Assembly (NCBI RefSeq): GCF_036250675.1
Contig: NZ_CP109592.1
Location: forward strand, 3,844,001-3,908,000
Origin: Streptomyces sp. NBC_01689
GTDB lineage: Bacteria > Actinomycetota > Actinomycetes > Streptomycetales > Streptomycetaceae
DNA length: 64,000 nt
Reading direction: 5' to 3'
The position numbers were made by a program, and so were the translations under genes. The notes below the pieces were generated by a model. The model had not been told where the DNA came from, ran no database searches, and worked only from the letters and a program-made list of their open reading frames with translations. Shown here one piece after another: positions 34,932 to 44,427 of the stretch (position 1 is its first letter; each line of letters starts with the position of its first letter).

Positions 34932-35747
34932 TCAGAAGAGTGTGCCCTCTTCGGGGCCCTCCAGCTCCTTGAGGAGCTCCGGGCCGTTGTTGCGGACGCT
35001 GCTGACTGCGGTGGAGACGGGGTAGGCGCGCATCAGGCCGGTGGGCGGCGGGGTGAGCAGCGTGCGCAGCTCGTCGACGTCGGTGCGGGCCGGGTCCAGC
35101 CAGGCGTCCCAGCGGTCCGGGGTGAGCATCAGGGGCATCCGGGGGTGGATGTCGGCCAGGGTCCGCGGGCCCTCGGCCGGGGCCGCCGCGAGCGGTGCCG
35201 TCTCGGCCTCGGTGGTGATCACGGAACACGTCGCCCACCAGGCCAGCGGGTGCTCGTCGGGGAGCGTCCGGTCCCGCCAGAACTCGTACAGGCCGGCCAT
35301 CGCGAAGACCGAGCCGTCGGCGGGAAGCACGAAGTACGGCTGTTTGCGCGGGCGCTTCTTCCTGCCCTCGACCTCCAGGTCGCGTTCGGCGGCCCCGGTG
35401 ACCCACTCGTAGTAGCCGTCGGCGGGGACGATGCAGCGGCGGGTGGTGAAGGCACGGCGGTACGAGGGCTTCTCGTGCACGGTCTCCGCCCGCGCGTTGA
35501 TCATCCGGGCGCCGCCCTCGGGCGTCTTGGCCCAGGACGGGACGAGTCCCCACTTCAGTCTGCGCAGCTGGCGAACCGGCCTCGGGCTGTCCGCGTCCTT
35601 CAGGGGGCGGTCCAGTACGGCGTAGACCTCCTTCGTCGGGGCCACGTTGTAGTCGGGTGCCAGGGTCTCCTCCGGCTCCCACTTCTCGATCTCGAAGACC
35701 CCTGCGAGATCCTCGGGCCCACGACTCGCTGCATACCGTCCGCACAT
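34932..35747 (-). CDS. SRAP-domain protein (HMCES/YedK type)
   Basis: The 271-residue protein starts MCGRYAAS, so the catalytic Cys2 is exposed after methionine removal. Further conserved residues are in NVAPT, INARAET, CIVPADGYYEW and DIHPRMPLML. SRAP proteins form a covalent link with abasic sites in single-stranded DNA and protect them during replication. ATG 35747 has no Shine-Dalgarno sequence, so the message may be leaderless. It is divergent from the M50-like gene, 50 bases apart, and precedes a hydrolase gene by one base. Confidence 0.92.
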   Translation of the reverse strand: MCGRYAASRGPEDLAGVFEIEKWEPEETLAPDYNVAPTKEVYAVLDRPLKDADSPRPVRQLRRLKWGLVPSWAKTPEGGARMINARAETVHEKPSYRRAFTTRRCIVPADGYYEWVTGAAERDLEVEGRKKRPRKQPYFVLPADGSVFAMAGLYEFWRDRTLPDEHPLAWWATCSVITTEAETAPLAAAPAEGPRTLADIHPRMPLMLTPDRWDAWLDPARTDVDELRTLLTPPPTGLMRAYPVSTAVSSVRNNGPELLKELEGPEEGTLF

Positions 35748-35797
35748 ACGTGCAACACTGCCAGATTCCGCGACACCCGAGGGAGCCACCGCAGACA

Positions 35798-36520
35798 ATG
35801 GACAGCACCGCATCCACTTCGCTGGCCTCACTCTGGGACCAGGTCTCCGGCACCCAGCCGGACCCCGATCTGTGGGTGGTGATAGCCACCCTGGCCGCGG
35901 CTCTCGCCGTGATCGTCCCGCACGGCGTCTGGCGCGTCTCCCGCAACACCATCACCATCGCCCACGAGGGCGGTCACGGGCTGGTCGCCCTGCTCACCGG
36001 ACGCAGCCTCAGCGGGATCAGGCTGCACTCCGACACCAGCGGCCTCACCGTCAGCCGCGGCCGGCCCACCGGCCTCGGCATGATCCTCACCGCCGCCGCG
36101 GGCTACACCGCGCCGCCGCTGCTCGGTCTCGGCGGCGCCGCCCTCCTCGGCGCGGGCCGCATCACGCTGCTGCTGTGGCTGGCGACGGCCCTGCTGGTGG
36201 CGATGCTGGTGATGATCCGCAACGCGTACGGCGTGCTCACCGTGGTCGTCACCGGCGGGCTGTTCCTGACGGTGTCCTGGCTCGCCGGACCGCAGGTGCA
36301 GGCGGCGTTCGCGTACGCCGTGGTGTGGTTCCTGCTGCTCGGCGGGGTCCGGCCGGGCTTCGAGCTCCAGGCCAAGCGCCGCCGCGGCGGCGCCCGTGAC
36401 TCGGACGCCGACCAGCTCTCCCGCCTCACCCACCTACCGGCGGGCGTCTGGCTCTTCCTCTTCCACGCGGTCTCCCTGTGCTCCCTCCTCACCGGCGCCC
36501 ACTGGCTCCTCCCCCTCTGA
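35798..36520 (+). CDS. M50B-like membrane metalloprotease
   Basis: The 240-residue protein has a zinc site HEGGH (residues 56-60) and about six hydrophobic segments. This matches the M50B-like family often annotated as a membrane peptidase, but a second zinc ligand motif of site-2 proteases is not obvious (NAYGVLTVV may stand in for NxxPxxxLDG). GAGGGAG lies rather far (14 bases) upstream of the ATG. Its substrate is unknown. Confidence 0.8.
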   Translation: MDSTASTSLASLWDQVSGTQPDPDLWVVIATLAAALAVIVPHGVWRVSRNTITIAHEGGHGLVALLTGRSLSGIRLHSDTSGLTVSRGRPTGLGMILTAAAGYTAPPLLGLGGAALLGAGRITLLLWLATALLVAMLVMIRNAYGVLTVVVTGGLFLTVSWLAGPQVQAAFAYAVVWFLLLGGVRPGFELQAKRRRGGARDSDADQLSRLTHLPAGVWLFLFHAVSLCSLLTGAHWLLPL

Positions 36521-36536
36521 CCCCGAACGTCGCCAC

Positions 36537-36586
36537 CGAAAGGGGCGCGGGGAACTGCGCACCCAGCCCCCACACACCCGCACCCG
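36537..36586. repeat. 50-base direct repeat, copy 1
   Basis: Identical to the copy at 36652. It begins CGAAAGGGGCGCGGGGAACT and continues TGCGCACCCAGCCCC. The core GAAAGGGGCGCGGGGAACTG is, from memory, a common intergenic element in Streptomyces. It follows the M50-like gene stop by 16 bases. Confidence 0.9.
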
Positions 36587-36651
36587 AAAACCCGGCCGCC
36601 CAAGCACAACCCCACGGCCACCCCCGAACCCACCGATCACAGCAGCGCCCC

Positions 36652-36701
36652 CGAAAGGGGCGCGGGGAACTGCGCACCCAGCCCCCACACACCCGCACCC
36701 G
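36652..36701. repeat. 50-base direct repeat, copy 2
   Basis: Identical to the copy at 36537, with copy starts 115 bases apart. The two together fill most of the spacer before aroA, leaving about 110 bases for the aroA promoter. Confidence 0.9.
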
Positions 36702-36815
36702 GCCACCACCCCTCACGACCCCGCCCCCCTCCCCCACCCAGCGGAGCGTTTACGTTCGGGTTCCGCCACTTTTGATCAAGATCTCCGCCCGCCCCCAGCC
36801 ACTAAAGTGGGGCCC

Positions 36816-38174
36816 ATGACCGCGAACCCCGCCCACACCGCCCTCTGGCCCGCCCCCCACGCGAGCGGAGCCGTCGACGCGACGGTCCACGTGCCCGGGT
36901 CGAAGTCGGTCACCAACCGCGCGCTCGTCCTGGCCGCGCTCGCCTCGGAGCCGGGCTGGCTGCGCCGCCCGCTGCGCTCCCGGGACACGCTCCTGATGGC
37001 CGGCGCGCTGCGCGCGATGGGCGTCGGTGTCGAGGAGACGGTGGCGTCCAGCTCCACCGTCGCGGCGGGCCCGGACGCCTCGGGCGAGGCCTGGCGGATC
37101 ATCCCCTCCGGTCTGCGCGGCCCGGCCACGGTGGACGTCGGCAACGCCGGCACCGTGATGCGCTTCCTGCCCCCGGTGGCCGCGCTCGCCGACGGCCCCA
37201 TCCGCTTCGACGGCGACCCGCGGTCCTACGAGCGCCCGCTGAACGGGGTGATCGACGCGCTGCGCCTGCTCGGCGCGCGGATCGACGACGAGGGCCGCGG
37301 CGCGCTGCCGCTGACGGTGCACGGCGGAGGCGCCCTGGACGGCGGCCCGGTGGAGATCGACGCGTCCTCCTCGTCGCAGTTCGTCTCGGCCCTGCTGCTC
37401 TCCGGCCCCCGTTTCAACCAGGGTGTCGAGGTCCGTCACATCGGCTCGACGCTCCCCTCCATGCCGCACATCCGGATGACGGTCGACATGCTGCGCGCGG
37501 TCGGCGCGCAGGTGGACACCCCGGAGTCGGGCGGCGAGCCGAACGTCTGGCGCGTCACCCCGGGCGCGCTGCTCGGCCGGGACCTGATCATCGAGCCGGA
37601 CCTGTCGAACGCCCAGCCGTTCCTCGCGGCGGCCCTGGTCACCGGCGGCACGGTCGTCGTACCCGACTGGCCGTCGCGTACCACCCAGCCCGGGGACCGG
37701 CTGCGGGAGATCTTCACCGAAATGGGCGGCTCCTGCGAACTGACCGACTTCGGACTGGAGTTCACCGGTTCGGGTGCGATCCACGGGATCGATGTGGACC
37801 TGGGCGAGGTCGGCGAGCTGACCCCCGGCATCGCGGCCGTCGCCGCGCTCGCGGACTCCCCCTCCACCCTGCGCGGGGTCTCCCATCTGCGGCTGCACGA
37901 GACGGACCGGCTGGCCGCGCTGACCAAGGAGATCAACGAACTCGGCGGCGATGTCACCGAGACCGCCGACGGCCTGCACATCCGCCCGCGCCGGCTGCAC
38001 GGCGGCGTCTTCCACACGTACGACGACCACCGCATGGCCACCGCCGGCGCGATCATCGGACTGGCGGTGGAGGGCGTGCAGATCGAGAACGTGGCGACCA
38101 CCGCGAAGACGCTGCCGGACTTCCCCGACCTGTGGACCGGAATGCTCGGGGACGACGGAACTCCCGGGAACTGA
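36816..38174 (+). CDS. aroA: 3-phosphoshikimate 1-carboxyvinyltransferase (EPSP synthase)
   Basis: The 452-residue enzyme joins phosphoenolpyruvate to shikimate-3-phosphate, the sixth shikimate pathway step. Landmarks are [12 protein letters not shown] (phosphate site), [48 protein letters not shown] and [15 protein letters not shown] 36816 fits the usual N-terminus. It is followed 16 bases later by rsgA, the same pair as in Mycobacterium, so they are probably co-transcribed. No terminator lies between them. Confidence 0.96.
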   Translation: MTANPAHTALWPAPHASGAVDATVHVPGSKSVTNRALVLAALASEPGWLRRPLRSRDTLLMAGALRAMGVGVEETVASSSTVAAGPDASGEAWRIIPSGLRGPATVDVGNAGTVMRFLPPVAALADGPIRFDGDPRSYERPLNGVIDALRLLGARIDDEGRGALPLTVHGGGALDGGPVEIDASSSSQFVSALLLSGPRFNQGVEVRHIGSTLPSMPHIRMTVDMLRAVGAQVDTPESGGEPNVWRVTPGALLGRDLIIEPDLSNAQPFLAAALVTGGTVVVPDWPSRTTQPGDRLREIFTEMGGSCELTDFGLEFTGSGAIHGIDVDLGEVGELTPGIAAVAALADSPSTLRGVSHLRLHETDRLAALTKEINELGGDVTETADGLHIRPRRLHGGVFHTYDDHRMATAGAIIGLAVEGVQIENVATTAKTLPDFPDLWTGMLGDDGTPGN

Positions 38175-38190
38175 CGGGCGGACCGGGATC

Positions 38191-39201
38191 ATGCGCCGCT
38201 ACGGCAAGCACACCGACGAGGACGACATCCGCAGCCGCCCCAACCGCAAGGGCAACCGGCCGCGTACGAACATCCGGCCCAAGCACGAGGACGCGGCGGA
38301 GGGCATGGTCCTCACCGTGGACCGGGGCCGCCTGACCTGCCTCGTCGAGGACCGCACGGTCATGGCGATGAAGGCCCGGGAGCTGGGCCGCAAGGCGGCG
38401 ATCGTCGGCGACCGCGTCGCCCTCGTCGGCGACCTGTCCGGCGCGAAGGACACCCTCGCCCGCATCGTCCGGATCGAGCCGCGGACCTCGGTGCTGCGCC
38501 GGACGGCCGACGACGACGATCCCTACGAGCGCGTGGTGGTCGCCAACGCCGACCAGCTCGCCATCGTCACGGCCCTCGCCGACCCCGAGCCCCGGCCGCG
38601 GCTGATCGACCGCTGTCTCGTCGCCGCGTACGACGGCGGCCTGGAACCGCTGCTGGTGCTCACCAAGTCCGACCTCTCCCCGCCCGACGAACTCCTTGAG
38701 ATGTACGGCGCGTTGGGCGTGCCCTATGTCGTGACCAGCCGCGAGGAGCTGGAGGCCGGCACGGCGGTGGAGCGGGTGCGCAAGCAACTGGACGGCAAGA
38801 TCACGGCGTTCGTCGGACACTCCGGCGTCGGCAAGACGACCCTCGTCAACGCGCTGGTCTCGCTGGAGCGACGGCGCAGCACCGGCCATGTCAACGCGGT
38901 GACGGGCCGCGGCCGGCACACCACGACCTCGGCGCGCGCGATCCCGCTGCCCGGCAGTGAGGGCTGGGTCATCGACACCCCGGGCGTCCGCTCCTTCGGA
39001 CTGCATCACGTGGACCCCTCCCGGGTCATCCACGCCTTCCCCGACCTCGAACCCGGCACGGAGGGGTGTCCGCGCGCGTGCAGTCACGACGAACCGGACT
39101 GCGCCCTGGACCAGTGGGTGGCCGACGGTCACGCGGACCCGGCCCGGCTCTACTCGCTGCGCCGGCTGCTGGCGACGCGCGAACGCCGGGATGGCGACTG
39201 A
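38191..39201 (+). CDS. rsgA: Ribosome small subunit-dependent GTPase RsgA
   Basis: The 336-residue GTPase has the circular permutation of RsgA/YjeQ: an OB-fold domain (about 35-105), then G4 TKSDLS, G1 GHSGVGKTTLVNAL and G3 DTPGVRSFGL. The C-terminal zinc finger has CPRACSHDEPDC. It helps late maturation of the 30S subunit by hydrolysing GTP on the ribosome. The N-terminal 30 residues are basic. ATG 38191 is preceded by GGGATC, a weak site. It is the second gene in the aroA operon. Confidence 0.95.
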   Translation: MRRYGKHTDEDDIRSRPNRKGNRPRTNIRPKHEDAAEGMVLTVDRGRLTCLVEDRTVMAMKARELGRKAAIVGDRVALVGDLSGAKDTLARIVRIEPRTSVLRRTADDDDPYERVVVANADQLAIVTALADPEPRPRLIDRCLVAAYDGGLEPLLVLTKSDLSPPDELLEMYGALGVPYVVTSREELEAGTAVERVRKQLDGKITAFVGHSGVGKTTLVNALVSLERRRSTGHVNAVTGRGRHTTTSARAIPLPGSEGWVIDTPGVRSFGLHHVDPSRVIHAFPDLEPGTEGCPRACSHDEPDCALDQWVADGHADPARLYSLRRLLATRERRDGD

Positions 39202-39380
39202 TCCCCGTACGCCCAGGTGTGTCCCCTCCCGCGGGGCGATCGAGGTTCCGTTCGTGACCTCCGCGTTGTTTGCGTCCACGGCAGCCCGGTAAATGCATAA
39301 TCGCACCCAGCGCCCTCGGGACCGCTGGCCTGATCCGAGCCAGACGGAGCAGTCGACGTGCGGACGCGGGAGGACAAGAC

Positions 39381-39704
39381 ATGGCGTGGCTGCTGGTCGT
39401 TGTGGCAGGAGTGCTCGAAACCGGTTTCGCCGTCTGCCTGAAGCTCTCGCACGGCTTCACCAGACTCTGGCCGACGGTGGCCTTCGCCACCTTCGCGCTG
39501 GGCAGCTTCGGCCTGCTGACCCTCTCCCTCAAGAAGCTCGACGTCGGCCCGGCGTACGCGGTGTGGACGGGCATCGGCGCGGCGGGCACGGCGATCTACG
39601 GAATGATCTTCCTCGGCGATCTGGTGTCGACCCTGAAGATCGTCTCGATCAGCTTCGTCATCATCGGCGTCATCGGCCTGCAGCTCTCGGGCTCGGCCCA
39701 CTGA
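39381..39704 (+). CDS. Small multidrug resistance protein (SugE/Gdx-like exporter)
   Basis: The 107-residue protein has four membrane segments and the SMR essential glutamate E13 in GVLETGFAVCLKLSHGF. The AVWTGIGAAGTAIYG helix resembles SugE/Gdx, which export guanidinium or quaternary ammonium ions as antiparallel dimers with proton exchange. GGGAGGAC precedes the ATG. The leader contains AGGACAAGAC (39371-39380), as in class III guanidine riboswitches, but a full aptamer is not evident. A terminator follows 39 bases after the stop. Confidence 0.85.
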   Translation: MAWLLVVVAGVLETGFAVCLKLSHGFTRLWPTVAFATFALGSFGLLTLSLKKLDVGPAYAVWTGIGAAGTAIYGMIFLGDLVSTLKIVSISFVIIGVIGLQLSGSAH

Positions 39705-39742
39705 CCCGCCCGTCCCCGCGGTCACGGACCCGGCAGGGACAC

Positions 39743-39772
39743 GCGCCGGCCGCGCCGGGAAGCGGCCGGCGC
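39743..39772. terminator. Terminator between the SMR and TetR genes
   Basis: GCGCCGGCCGC (39743-39753) pairs with 39762-39772 around an eight-base loop; the genes converge here. Confidence 0.75.
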
Positions 39773-39793
39773 CCGCCGGTGCCTGACGGGACG

Positions 39794-40402
39794 TCACCGC
39801 CATTGCCGGGGCAGCAGCGCGCCGCGCACGAGGTCCGTGACGCCGCCCTCTCCCGGCGGGGCCGCCACGCAGGAGAGCGCCAGCCGCGCGACGAGTTCGC
39901 AGGACCCGGCGAGCTCGACGGCGTCGGCCCGGGTCGTGCCGGGACCGGCGAGCGCCGCGACGGACCGGTCCCGTACGAGGGCGACGAAGTCGGTGGGTGA
40001 CGGCAGCGGCCCGTCGGCCCGCCGTTGCGCGGGCACCGCGGACGAGGACGGCACCGCCGAGAGGGTCGGCGAGGGCAGCCGCTCGCTCCAGCACCCCGTG
40101 AGCATCGCCCGTACCAGCGCGTTGCCGCGGGCCGCCGACGTGGTCCACTCGGCGGTCGCGACCAGCCGGTCGCGCGCGTCCGCGTGGGCGGCCAGCGCGC
40201 GTTCGACCCCGGCCAGATAGCCGTCGGCCTCCCGCCGCACGAGCGCTCGCGCGAGACCTTCCTTGCTGCCGAACTCGTTGTAGAGCGTCTGCCGGGACAC
40301 TCCGGCCACGGCCGCGACGTCGACCATCCGCACCGTGGACCACGGCCGACGGGCGAGCGCCGTCTGAGCGGCGTCCAGAAGGGATTCCCGCGCTGCAGGC
40401 AT
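39794..40402 (-). CDS. TetR-family transcriptional regulator
   Basis: The 202-residue protein has the TetR DNA-binding domain (about 1-50; [24 protein letters not shown]) and an Ala-rich C-terminal domain with no assigned ligand. ATG 40402 is six bases after GGAGG and is preferred over the adjacent ATG 40405. It is divergent from hisN and convergent with the SMR gene; control of the exporter is possible but the genes do not share a promoter region. No obvious palindrome was seen in the spacer. Confidence 0.85.
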   Translation of the reverse strand: MPAARESLLDAAQTALARRPWSTVRMVDVAAVAGVSRQTLYNEFGSKEGLARALVRREADGYLAGVERALAAHADARDRLVATAEWTTSAARGNALVRAMLTGCWSERLPSPTLSAVPSSSAVPAQRRADGPLPSPTDFVALVRDRSVAALAGPGTTRADAVELAGSCELVARLALSCVAAPPGEGGVTDLVRGALLPRQWR

Positions 40403-40610
40403 CATTCGCCTCCCTGGGGCGAGCGGGCGGCACTGCAGCTCAGATTTGACGCGTGCACGCGCACTGTCAAGGGTTCGCGGCGGCGCCGGAGGGCGTACGT
40501 GGGCGGTCGCGCGCCGCGATGATCGCCGGGCCGCGTGGCCCGCCCGGCGCGGCCCCTTTGTTCGCCGGGCCGTATGGATGTGGCCCGAGGGACCCATATA
40601 CGGTGCAGTC

Positions 40611-41411
40611 ATGCCCGACTACCGCGATGACCTGCGCCTGGCCCACGTCCTGGCGGACGCCGCCGACGCCGCGACGATGGACCGGTTCAAGGCGCTCGAC
40701 CTGAAGGTCGAGACCAAGCCGGACATGACGCCGGTGAGCGAGGCGGACAAGGCCGCCGAGGAGCTGATCCGCGGTCATCTCCAGCGCGCCCGGCCGCGCG
40801 ACGCGGTTCTCGGCGAGGAGTACGGCATCGAGGGCACGGGCCCGCGCCGCTGGGTGATCGACCCGATCGACGGCACCAAGAACTACGTCCGCGGCGTCCC
40901 CGTCTGGGCCACGCTGATCTCCCTGATGGAAGCGGCCGAGGGCGGCTACCAGCCGGTCGTCGGGGTCGTCTCCGCACCGGCGCTCGGCCGCCGCTGGTGG
41001 GCGGCGAAGGGGCACGGCGCGTTCACCGGCCGCAGCCTCTCCTCGGCCTCGCGCCTGCGCGTCTCCCAGGTCTCCCGGATGGCCGACGCCTCCTTCGCGT
41101 ACTCCTCGCTCTCCGGCTGGGAGGACCAGGGCCGCCTGGACGGCTTCCTGGACCTGACGAAGGCGGTCTGGCGCACCCGCGGGTACGGCGACTTCTGGCC
41201 GTACATGATGGTCGCGGAGGGCTCGGTGGACATCTGCGCGGAGCCGGAGCTGTCGCTCTGGGACATGGCGGCGAACGCGATCGTGGTGACCGAGGCGGGC
41301 GGCTCCTTCACCGGCCTCGACGGCCGCCCGGGCCCGCACAGCGGCAACGCGGCCGCGTCGAACGGCATCCTCCACGACGAGATGCTGGGGTATCTGAACC
41401 AGCGCTACTGA
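40611..41411 (+). CDS. hisN: Histidinol-phosphatase, inositol monophosphatase fold
   Basis: The 266-residue enzyme belongs to the inositol monophosphatase family; metal-binding motifs are [20 protein letters not shown] and the C-terminal [18 protein letters not shown]. The close spacing DPIDGTKNY and the length match HisN, which completes histidine synthesis at histidinol phosphate in actinobacteria, here away from the his operon. ATG 40611 has no clear Shine-Dalgarno sequence. A more general inositol-phosphatase role is possible. Confidence 0.88.
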   Translation: MPDYRDDLRLAHVLADAADAATMDRFKALDLKVETKPDMTPVSEADKAAEELIRGHLQRARPRDAVLGEEYGIEGTGPRRWVIDPIDGTKNYVRGVPVWATLISLMEAAEGGYQPVVGVVSAPALGRRWWAAKGHGAFTGRSLSSASRLRVSQVSRMADASFAYSSLSGWEDQGRLDGFLDLTKAVWRTRGYGDFWPYMMVAEGSVDICAEPELSLWDMAANAIVVTEAGGSFTGLDGRPGPHSGNAAASNGILHDEMLGYLNQRY

Positions 41412-41684
41412 GCCGACCGCCGCCACCGGATCGGCGGCCCGCGCACCCGGCCGGCGCCGGAACCGGTGGTGACCAGGGCGCCCCGGACCGGATCTGCCGC
41501 CGGAGACACCGGAGTGCCCCCGGGGATGACCTGGGGTTGCTGAGTAACCCCCGGGCGCCCCCGATCTCACCGCACGCGCCCCCTTGTTGACCGTCCCTTT
41601 AACTGCGACTCTGAGAGTCCCCCCACTTGTGAACTTGTGAATCCAGTCGCAAGGTCGACGGATTCGTAGGAGGTGGCTCCTTCC

Positions 41685-42077
41685 ATGCTCGTCCGCGACG
41701 CCATGAGCACGGTGGTCCTCACCATCGGCCCGGCCCACACCCTCCGCCAGGCGGCCCGCCTGATGTCCGCTCGCCGCGTCGGCGCGGCCGTCGTCCTCGA
41801 CGAGGACGCCGGCGGCCTCGGCATCCTCACCGAACGCGACATCCTCAACTCGCTCGCCCTCGGCCAGGACCCCGACGCCGAGACCGCCGACACCCACACC
41901 ACCACCGAGGTCGTCTTCGCCGCCCCCGTCTGGACCCTGGAGGAGGCTGCGGCGGCGATGTCGCACGGGGGCTTCCGTCATCTGATCGTGCTCGACGGCA
42001 GCGGTCCCGTCGGCATCGTCTCGGTGCGCGACATCATCCGCTGCTGGGCACCGGCCCGGCAGCGCGTACCGGCCTGA
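41685..42077 (+). CDS. CBS-domain pair protein
   Basis: The 130-residue protein is made of two CBS domains (about 6-60 and 72-122; LTERDILNSLALGQ and VSVRDIIRCWAP). Such proteins sense adenine nucleotides and regulate partner enzymes; the partner here is unknown. ATG 41685 follows AGGAGG by 11 bases, slightly long; GTG 41673 inside that site is unlikely. A 7-bp inverted repeat (TGCGACT near 41605 and AGTCGCA near 41645) sits upstream. Confidence 0.85.
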   Translation: MLVRDAMSTVVLTIGPAHTLRQAARLMSARRVGAAVVLDEDAGGLGILTERDILNSLALGQDPDAETADTHTTTEVVFAAPVWTLEEAAAAMSHGGFRHLIVLDGSGPVGIVSVRDIIRCWAPARQRVPA

Positions 42078-42100
42078 GCGGGTCCCGCGCCCACGCCCGC

Positions 42101-42137
42101 GGGCCGGGCCCCCTCGTCGTCCGAGGAGGTCCGGCCC
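42101..42137. terminator. Terminator between the CBS gene and the catalase gene
   Basis: GGGCCGG (42101-42107) pairs with CCGGCCC (42131-42137) and the helix continues through CC/GG and CCTCG/CGAGG with two imperfect positions. The genes converge here. Confidence 0.7.
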
Positions 42138-42169
42138 GTCGTCGTCGGCAAGCGGTCCAGTGCTGGTGA

Positions 42170-43624
42170 TCAGCCGCGCAGGGCCTGGACCGCGGCCTCC
42201 AGCCGCTTGCCGAAGTCTCCGTCGGCCTGACGGAAGTTGTGGATCGCGCGTTCGGCGATCTCGTCACGGGAGACCTTGGCGATGAAGCCCGCCAGGTTCT
42301 CGACGAGCCGGCCCCGCTCGTCCTCGGACATCAGCCGGTAGAGGTCACCGGCCTGCACGAAGTCGTCGTCCTCGGCGTGGACCGGCGCCTCGTGGCTGCC
42401 GGTGCCCGCCGTGAAGCCGGCGGTCGGCCGCCACAGCGGCCGGTCCGTCTGGAACGGGCCGCCGAAGCTGTTCGGCTCGTAGTTCTTGGCGCCGCCGTGC
42501 CGGCCGTCGTACAGGGCTCCGTCACGCGCGTGGGTCCGCGCCTCGGTGGCGCGCGGCCGGTTCACCGGCAGATGGTCCGCGTTGACGCCGACGCGGTAGC
42601 GGTGCGCGTCACCGTAGGCGAAGAGGCGCCCCTGGAGCATCTTGTCGGGCGAGGGGCCGATGCCCGGCACGAAGTGGGCGGGCGAGAAGATCGACTGCTC
42701 CACCTCGGCGAAGACGTTCTCCGGGTTGCGGTTGAGCTCCAGCCTGCCGATCTCGATCGGCGGGTAGTCCTCGTGCGGCCAGACCTTGGTGAGGTCGAAC
42801 GGGTTGAAGCGGTACTGTGCCGCCTCGTCCGCGGGCATGACCTGGATCTGCACGGTCCAGGACGGGAAGTCGCCGCGCTCGATGGCCTCGCGCAGGTCGC
42901 GCTGGTGGGAGTCGGGGTCGACACCGGAGAGCCGCACGGCCTCCTCGGTCGTCAGGTTCTTGATCCCCTGGTCGGTCTTGAAGTGGTACTTGACCCAGAA
43001 GACCTCGCCGGCCTCGTTGTTCCACTGATAGGTGTGCGATCCGTACCCGTTGAGGTGGCGGTAGGAAGCCGGGATGCCGCGGTCGCCGAAGAGCCAGGTC
43101 ACCTGGTGGGTCGACTCCGGGGACAGCCCCCAGAAGTCCCACACGTTGTCGGCCTCCTGCGAACCGGTGTACGGGTCGCGCTTCTGCGTGTGGATGAAGT
43201 CGGGGAACTTGATGGCGTCCTTGATGAAGAACACCGGGGTGTTGTTGCCGACGAGGTCGTAGTTGCCCTCCTCGGTGTAGAACTTCAGCGCGAAACCGCG
43301 GGGGTCACGGACCGCGTCCGCGGAACCGAGGTTCCCGGCCACCGTGGAGAACCGAAGAAACGTCTCGGTCTGCTTGCCGACCTCGGAGAGGAACTTCGCG
43401 CGCGTCCAGCGTGACACGTCACGGGTGAGCGTGAAGGTGCCGTACGCGGCCGCGCCGCGGGCGTGCACGACGCGCTCCGGGATGCGCTCGCGGTTGAAGT
43501 GCGCGAGCTTCTCCAGCAGCAGCTGGTCCTGGACGAGCACAGGGCCGCCGACGCCCGCGGTCTCGCTGTTCTGGTTGTCGGCCACCGGCGCGCCGGCCTC
43601 CGTCGTAAGCGGTCCCTGCGTCAC
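42170..43624 (-). CDS. katA: Monofunctional haem catalase
   Basis: The 484-residue small-subunit catalase splits hydrogen peroxide. The distal histidine lies in [12 protein letters not shown], the distal asparagine in [16 protein letters not shown], and the proximal tyrosine in [15 protein letters not shown] 43624 has AGGAGG six bases upstream. It is divergent from a Fur-family gene with a dyad between them, the catA-catR arrangement of S. coelicolor, where peroxide inactivates the repressor. The symbol katA/catA varies between species. Confidence 0.95.
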   Translation of the reverse strand: MTQGPLTTEAGAPVADNQNSETAGVGGPVLVQDQLLLEKLAHFNRERIPERVVHARGAAAYGTFTLTRDVSRWTRAKFLSEVGKQTETFLRFSTVAGNLGSADAVRDPRGFALKFYTEEGNYDLVGNNTPVFFIKDAIKFPDFIHTQKRDPYTGSQEADNVWDFWGLSPESTHQVTWLFGDRGIPASYRHLNGYGSHTYQWNNEAGEVFWVKYHFKTDQGIKNLTTEEAVRLSGVDPDSHQRDLREAIERGDFPSWTVQIQVMPADEAAQYRFNPFDLTKVWPHEDYPPIEIGRLELNRNPENVFAEVEQSIFSPAHFVPGIGPSPDKMLQGRLFAYGDAHRYRVGVNADHLPVNRPRATEARTHARDGALYDGRHGGAKNYEPNSFGGPFQTDRPLWRPTAGFTAGTGSHEAPVHAEDDDFVQAGDLYRLMSEDERGRLVENLAGFIAKVSRDEIAERAIHNFRQADGDFGKRLEAAVQALRG

Positions 43625-43690
43625 GTGCGCCTCCTGCGTGTCGTTCCTGTCCGGACCTGCTCCCCGGCCACTGTCGAACTCGATCCTACA

Positions 43691-43704
43691 ATGGACAATG
43701 TCTA
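43691..43704. promoter_or_regulatory. CatR/PerR-like operator between catalase and catR
   Basis: GGACAATGTCTAAG contains the perfect dyad GACA-A-TGTC at 43694-43702 inside an AT-rich island unlike its surroundings. It resembles Fur/PerR-family operators and sits between the two divergent genes, so it may control both. Confidence 0.6.
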
Positions 43705-43770
43705 AGTCAAATAGCCTTCCAAAGTCACACTCGTTCGGGATCTGGTCGCCCTGCTGTTACGCTGGTCCGC

Positions 43771-44187
43771 ATGAGTGACCTGCTGGAACGCCTGCGCGGA
43801 CGCGGCTGGCGCATGACCGCACAGCGGCGCGTGGTGGCCGAGGTGCTCGACGGTGATCACGTCCACCTGACGGCCGACGAGGTGCACGCCCGCGCCGTCA
43901 CCAAGCTGCCGGAGATCTCCCGGGCGACCGTCTACAACACGCTGGGTGAGCTGGTCTCGCTCGGCGAGGTGCTGGAAGTCGCCACGGACAAGCGCGCCAA
44001 GCGCTACGACCCGAACGCGCACCGCCCGCACCACCACCTGGTCTGCGCCCGGTGCGGCGCGATCCGCGACGTCCACCCGGGCGGCGACCCGCTGGCGGAC
44101 CTCCCGGACTCCGAGCGCTTCGGCTTCGCGGTCGCGGACGTCGAGGTGACCTACCGCGGCGTGTGCCCGGACTGCGCGGCGGCCTGA
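43771..44187 (+). CDS. catR: Fur-family peroxide regulator CatR
   Basis: The 138-residue repressor has a winged helix (ARAVTKLPEISRATVYNTLGEL) and the dimer/metal domain with HRPHHHLVCARCGAIRD and CPDC zinc cysteines. PerR-type regulators sense peroxide by oxidation of metal-bound residues and release the catalase promoter. The neighbouring divergent catalase gene supports CatR over a general iron regulator. It is followed by a terminator just before the tRNA gene. Confidence 0.9.
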   Translation: MSDLLERLRGRGWRMTAQRRVVAEVLDGDHVHLTADEVHARAVTKLPEISRATVYNTLGELVSLGEVLEVATDKRAKRYDPNAHRPHHHLVCARCGAIRDVHPGGDPLADLPDSERFGFAVADVEVTYRGVCPDCAAA

Positions 44188-44269
44188 CCGCCCCGCCCCA
44201 CGCACACCGGAGCCCCGGCCCCCGAGAGGGTGGCCGGGGTTCTTTCACCGTCGCGCGGTGCCGGGAAAC

Positions 44270-44305
44270 ACTCAAGGCCCGGATCCGAAGATCCGGGCCT
44301 TGAGT
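44270..44305. terminator. Terminator between catR and tRNA-fMet 1
   Basis: A perfect 16-bp stem ACTCAAGGCCCGGATC (44270-44285) with 44290-44305 around the loop CGAA. It lies downstream of both catR and the convergent tRNA, so it may serve both. The core AAGGCCCGGATC is repeated at the second tRNA. Confidence 0.9.
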
Positions 44306-44311
44306 CTTGAG

Positions 44312-44385
44312 TAGCGGGGACAGGATTTGAACCTGCGACCTCTGGGTTATGAGCCCAGCGAGCTACCGAGCTGCTCCACCCCGCG
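44312..44385 (-). tRNA. Initiator tRNA-fMet (CAU), copy 1
   Basis: The 74-base gene folds as a full cloverleaf: acceptor GCGGGG/CCCCGC, D-arm AGCAGCTCGGTAGCT, anticodon loop CTCATAA with three G-C pairs in the stem (GGG/CCC), and T-arm CAGGTTCAAATCCTG. The unpaired 1-72 position (C1 opposite U72) and the GC-rich anticodon stem identify the initiator. The CCA end is not encoded. Identical to the copy at 47002. Confidence 0.95.
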
Positions 44386-44397
44386 TCGTTGAACTGA

Positions 44398-44427
44398 ACG
44401 TTACGTCACCTGGGTGGACCAGCGCAA
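44398..44427 (-). promoter_or_regulatory. Promoter of tRNA-fMet copy 1
   Basis: On the minus strand TTGCGC (44427-44422) is followed after 18 bases by TAACGT (44403-44398), placing the start of transcription about six bases before the tRNA. Confidence 0.6.

Noticed and set aside
36537..36701. CRISPR array
   Set aside because: Only two 50-bp copies with a 65-bp spacer and no cas genes.
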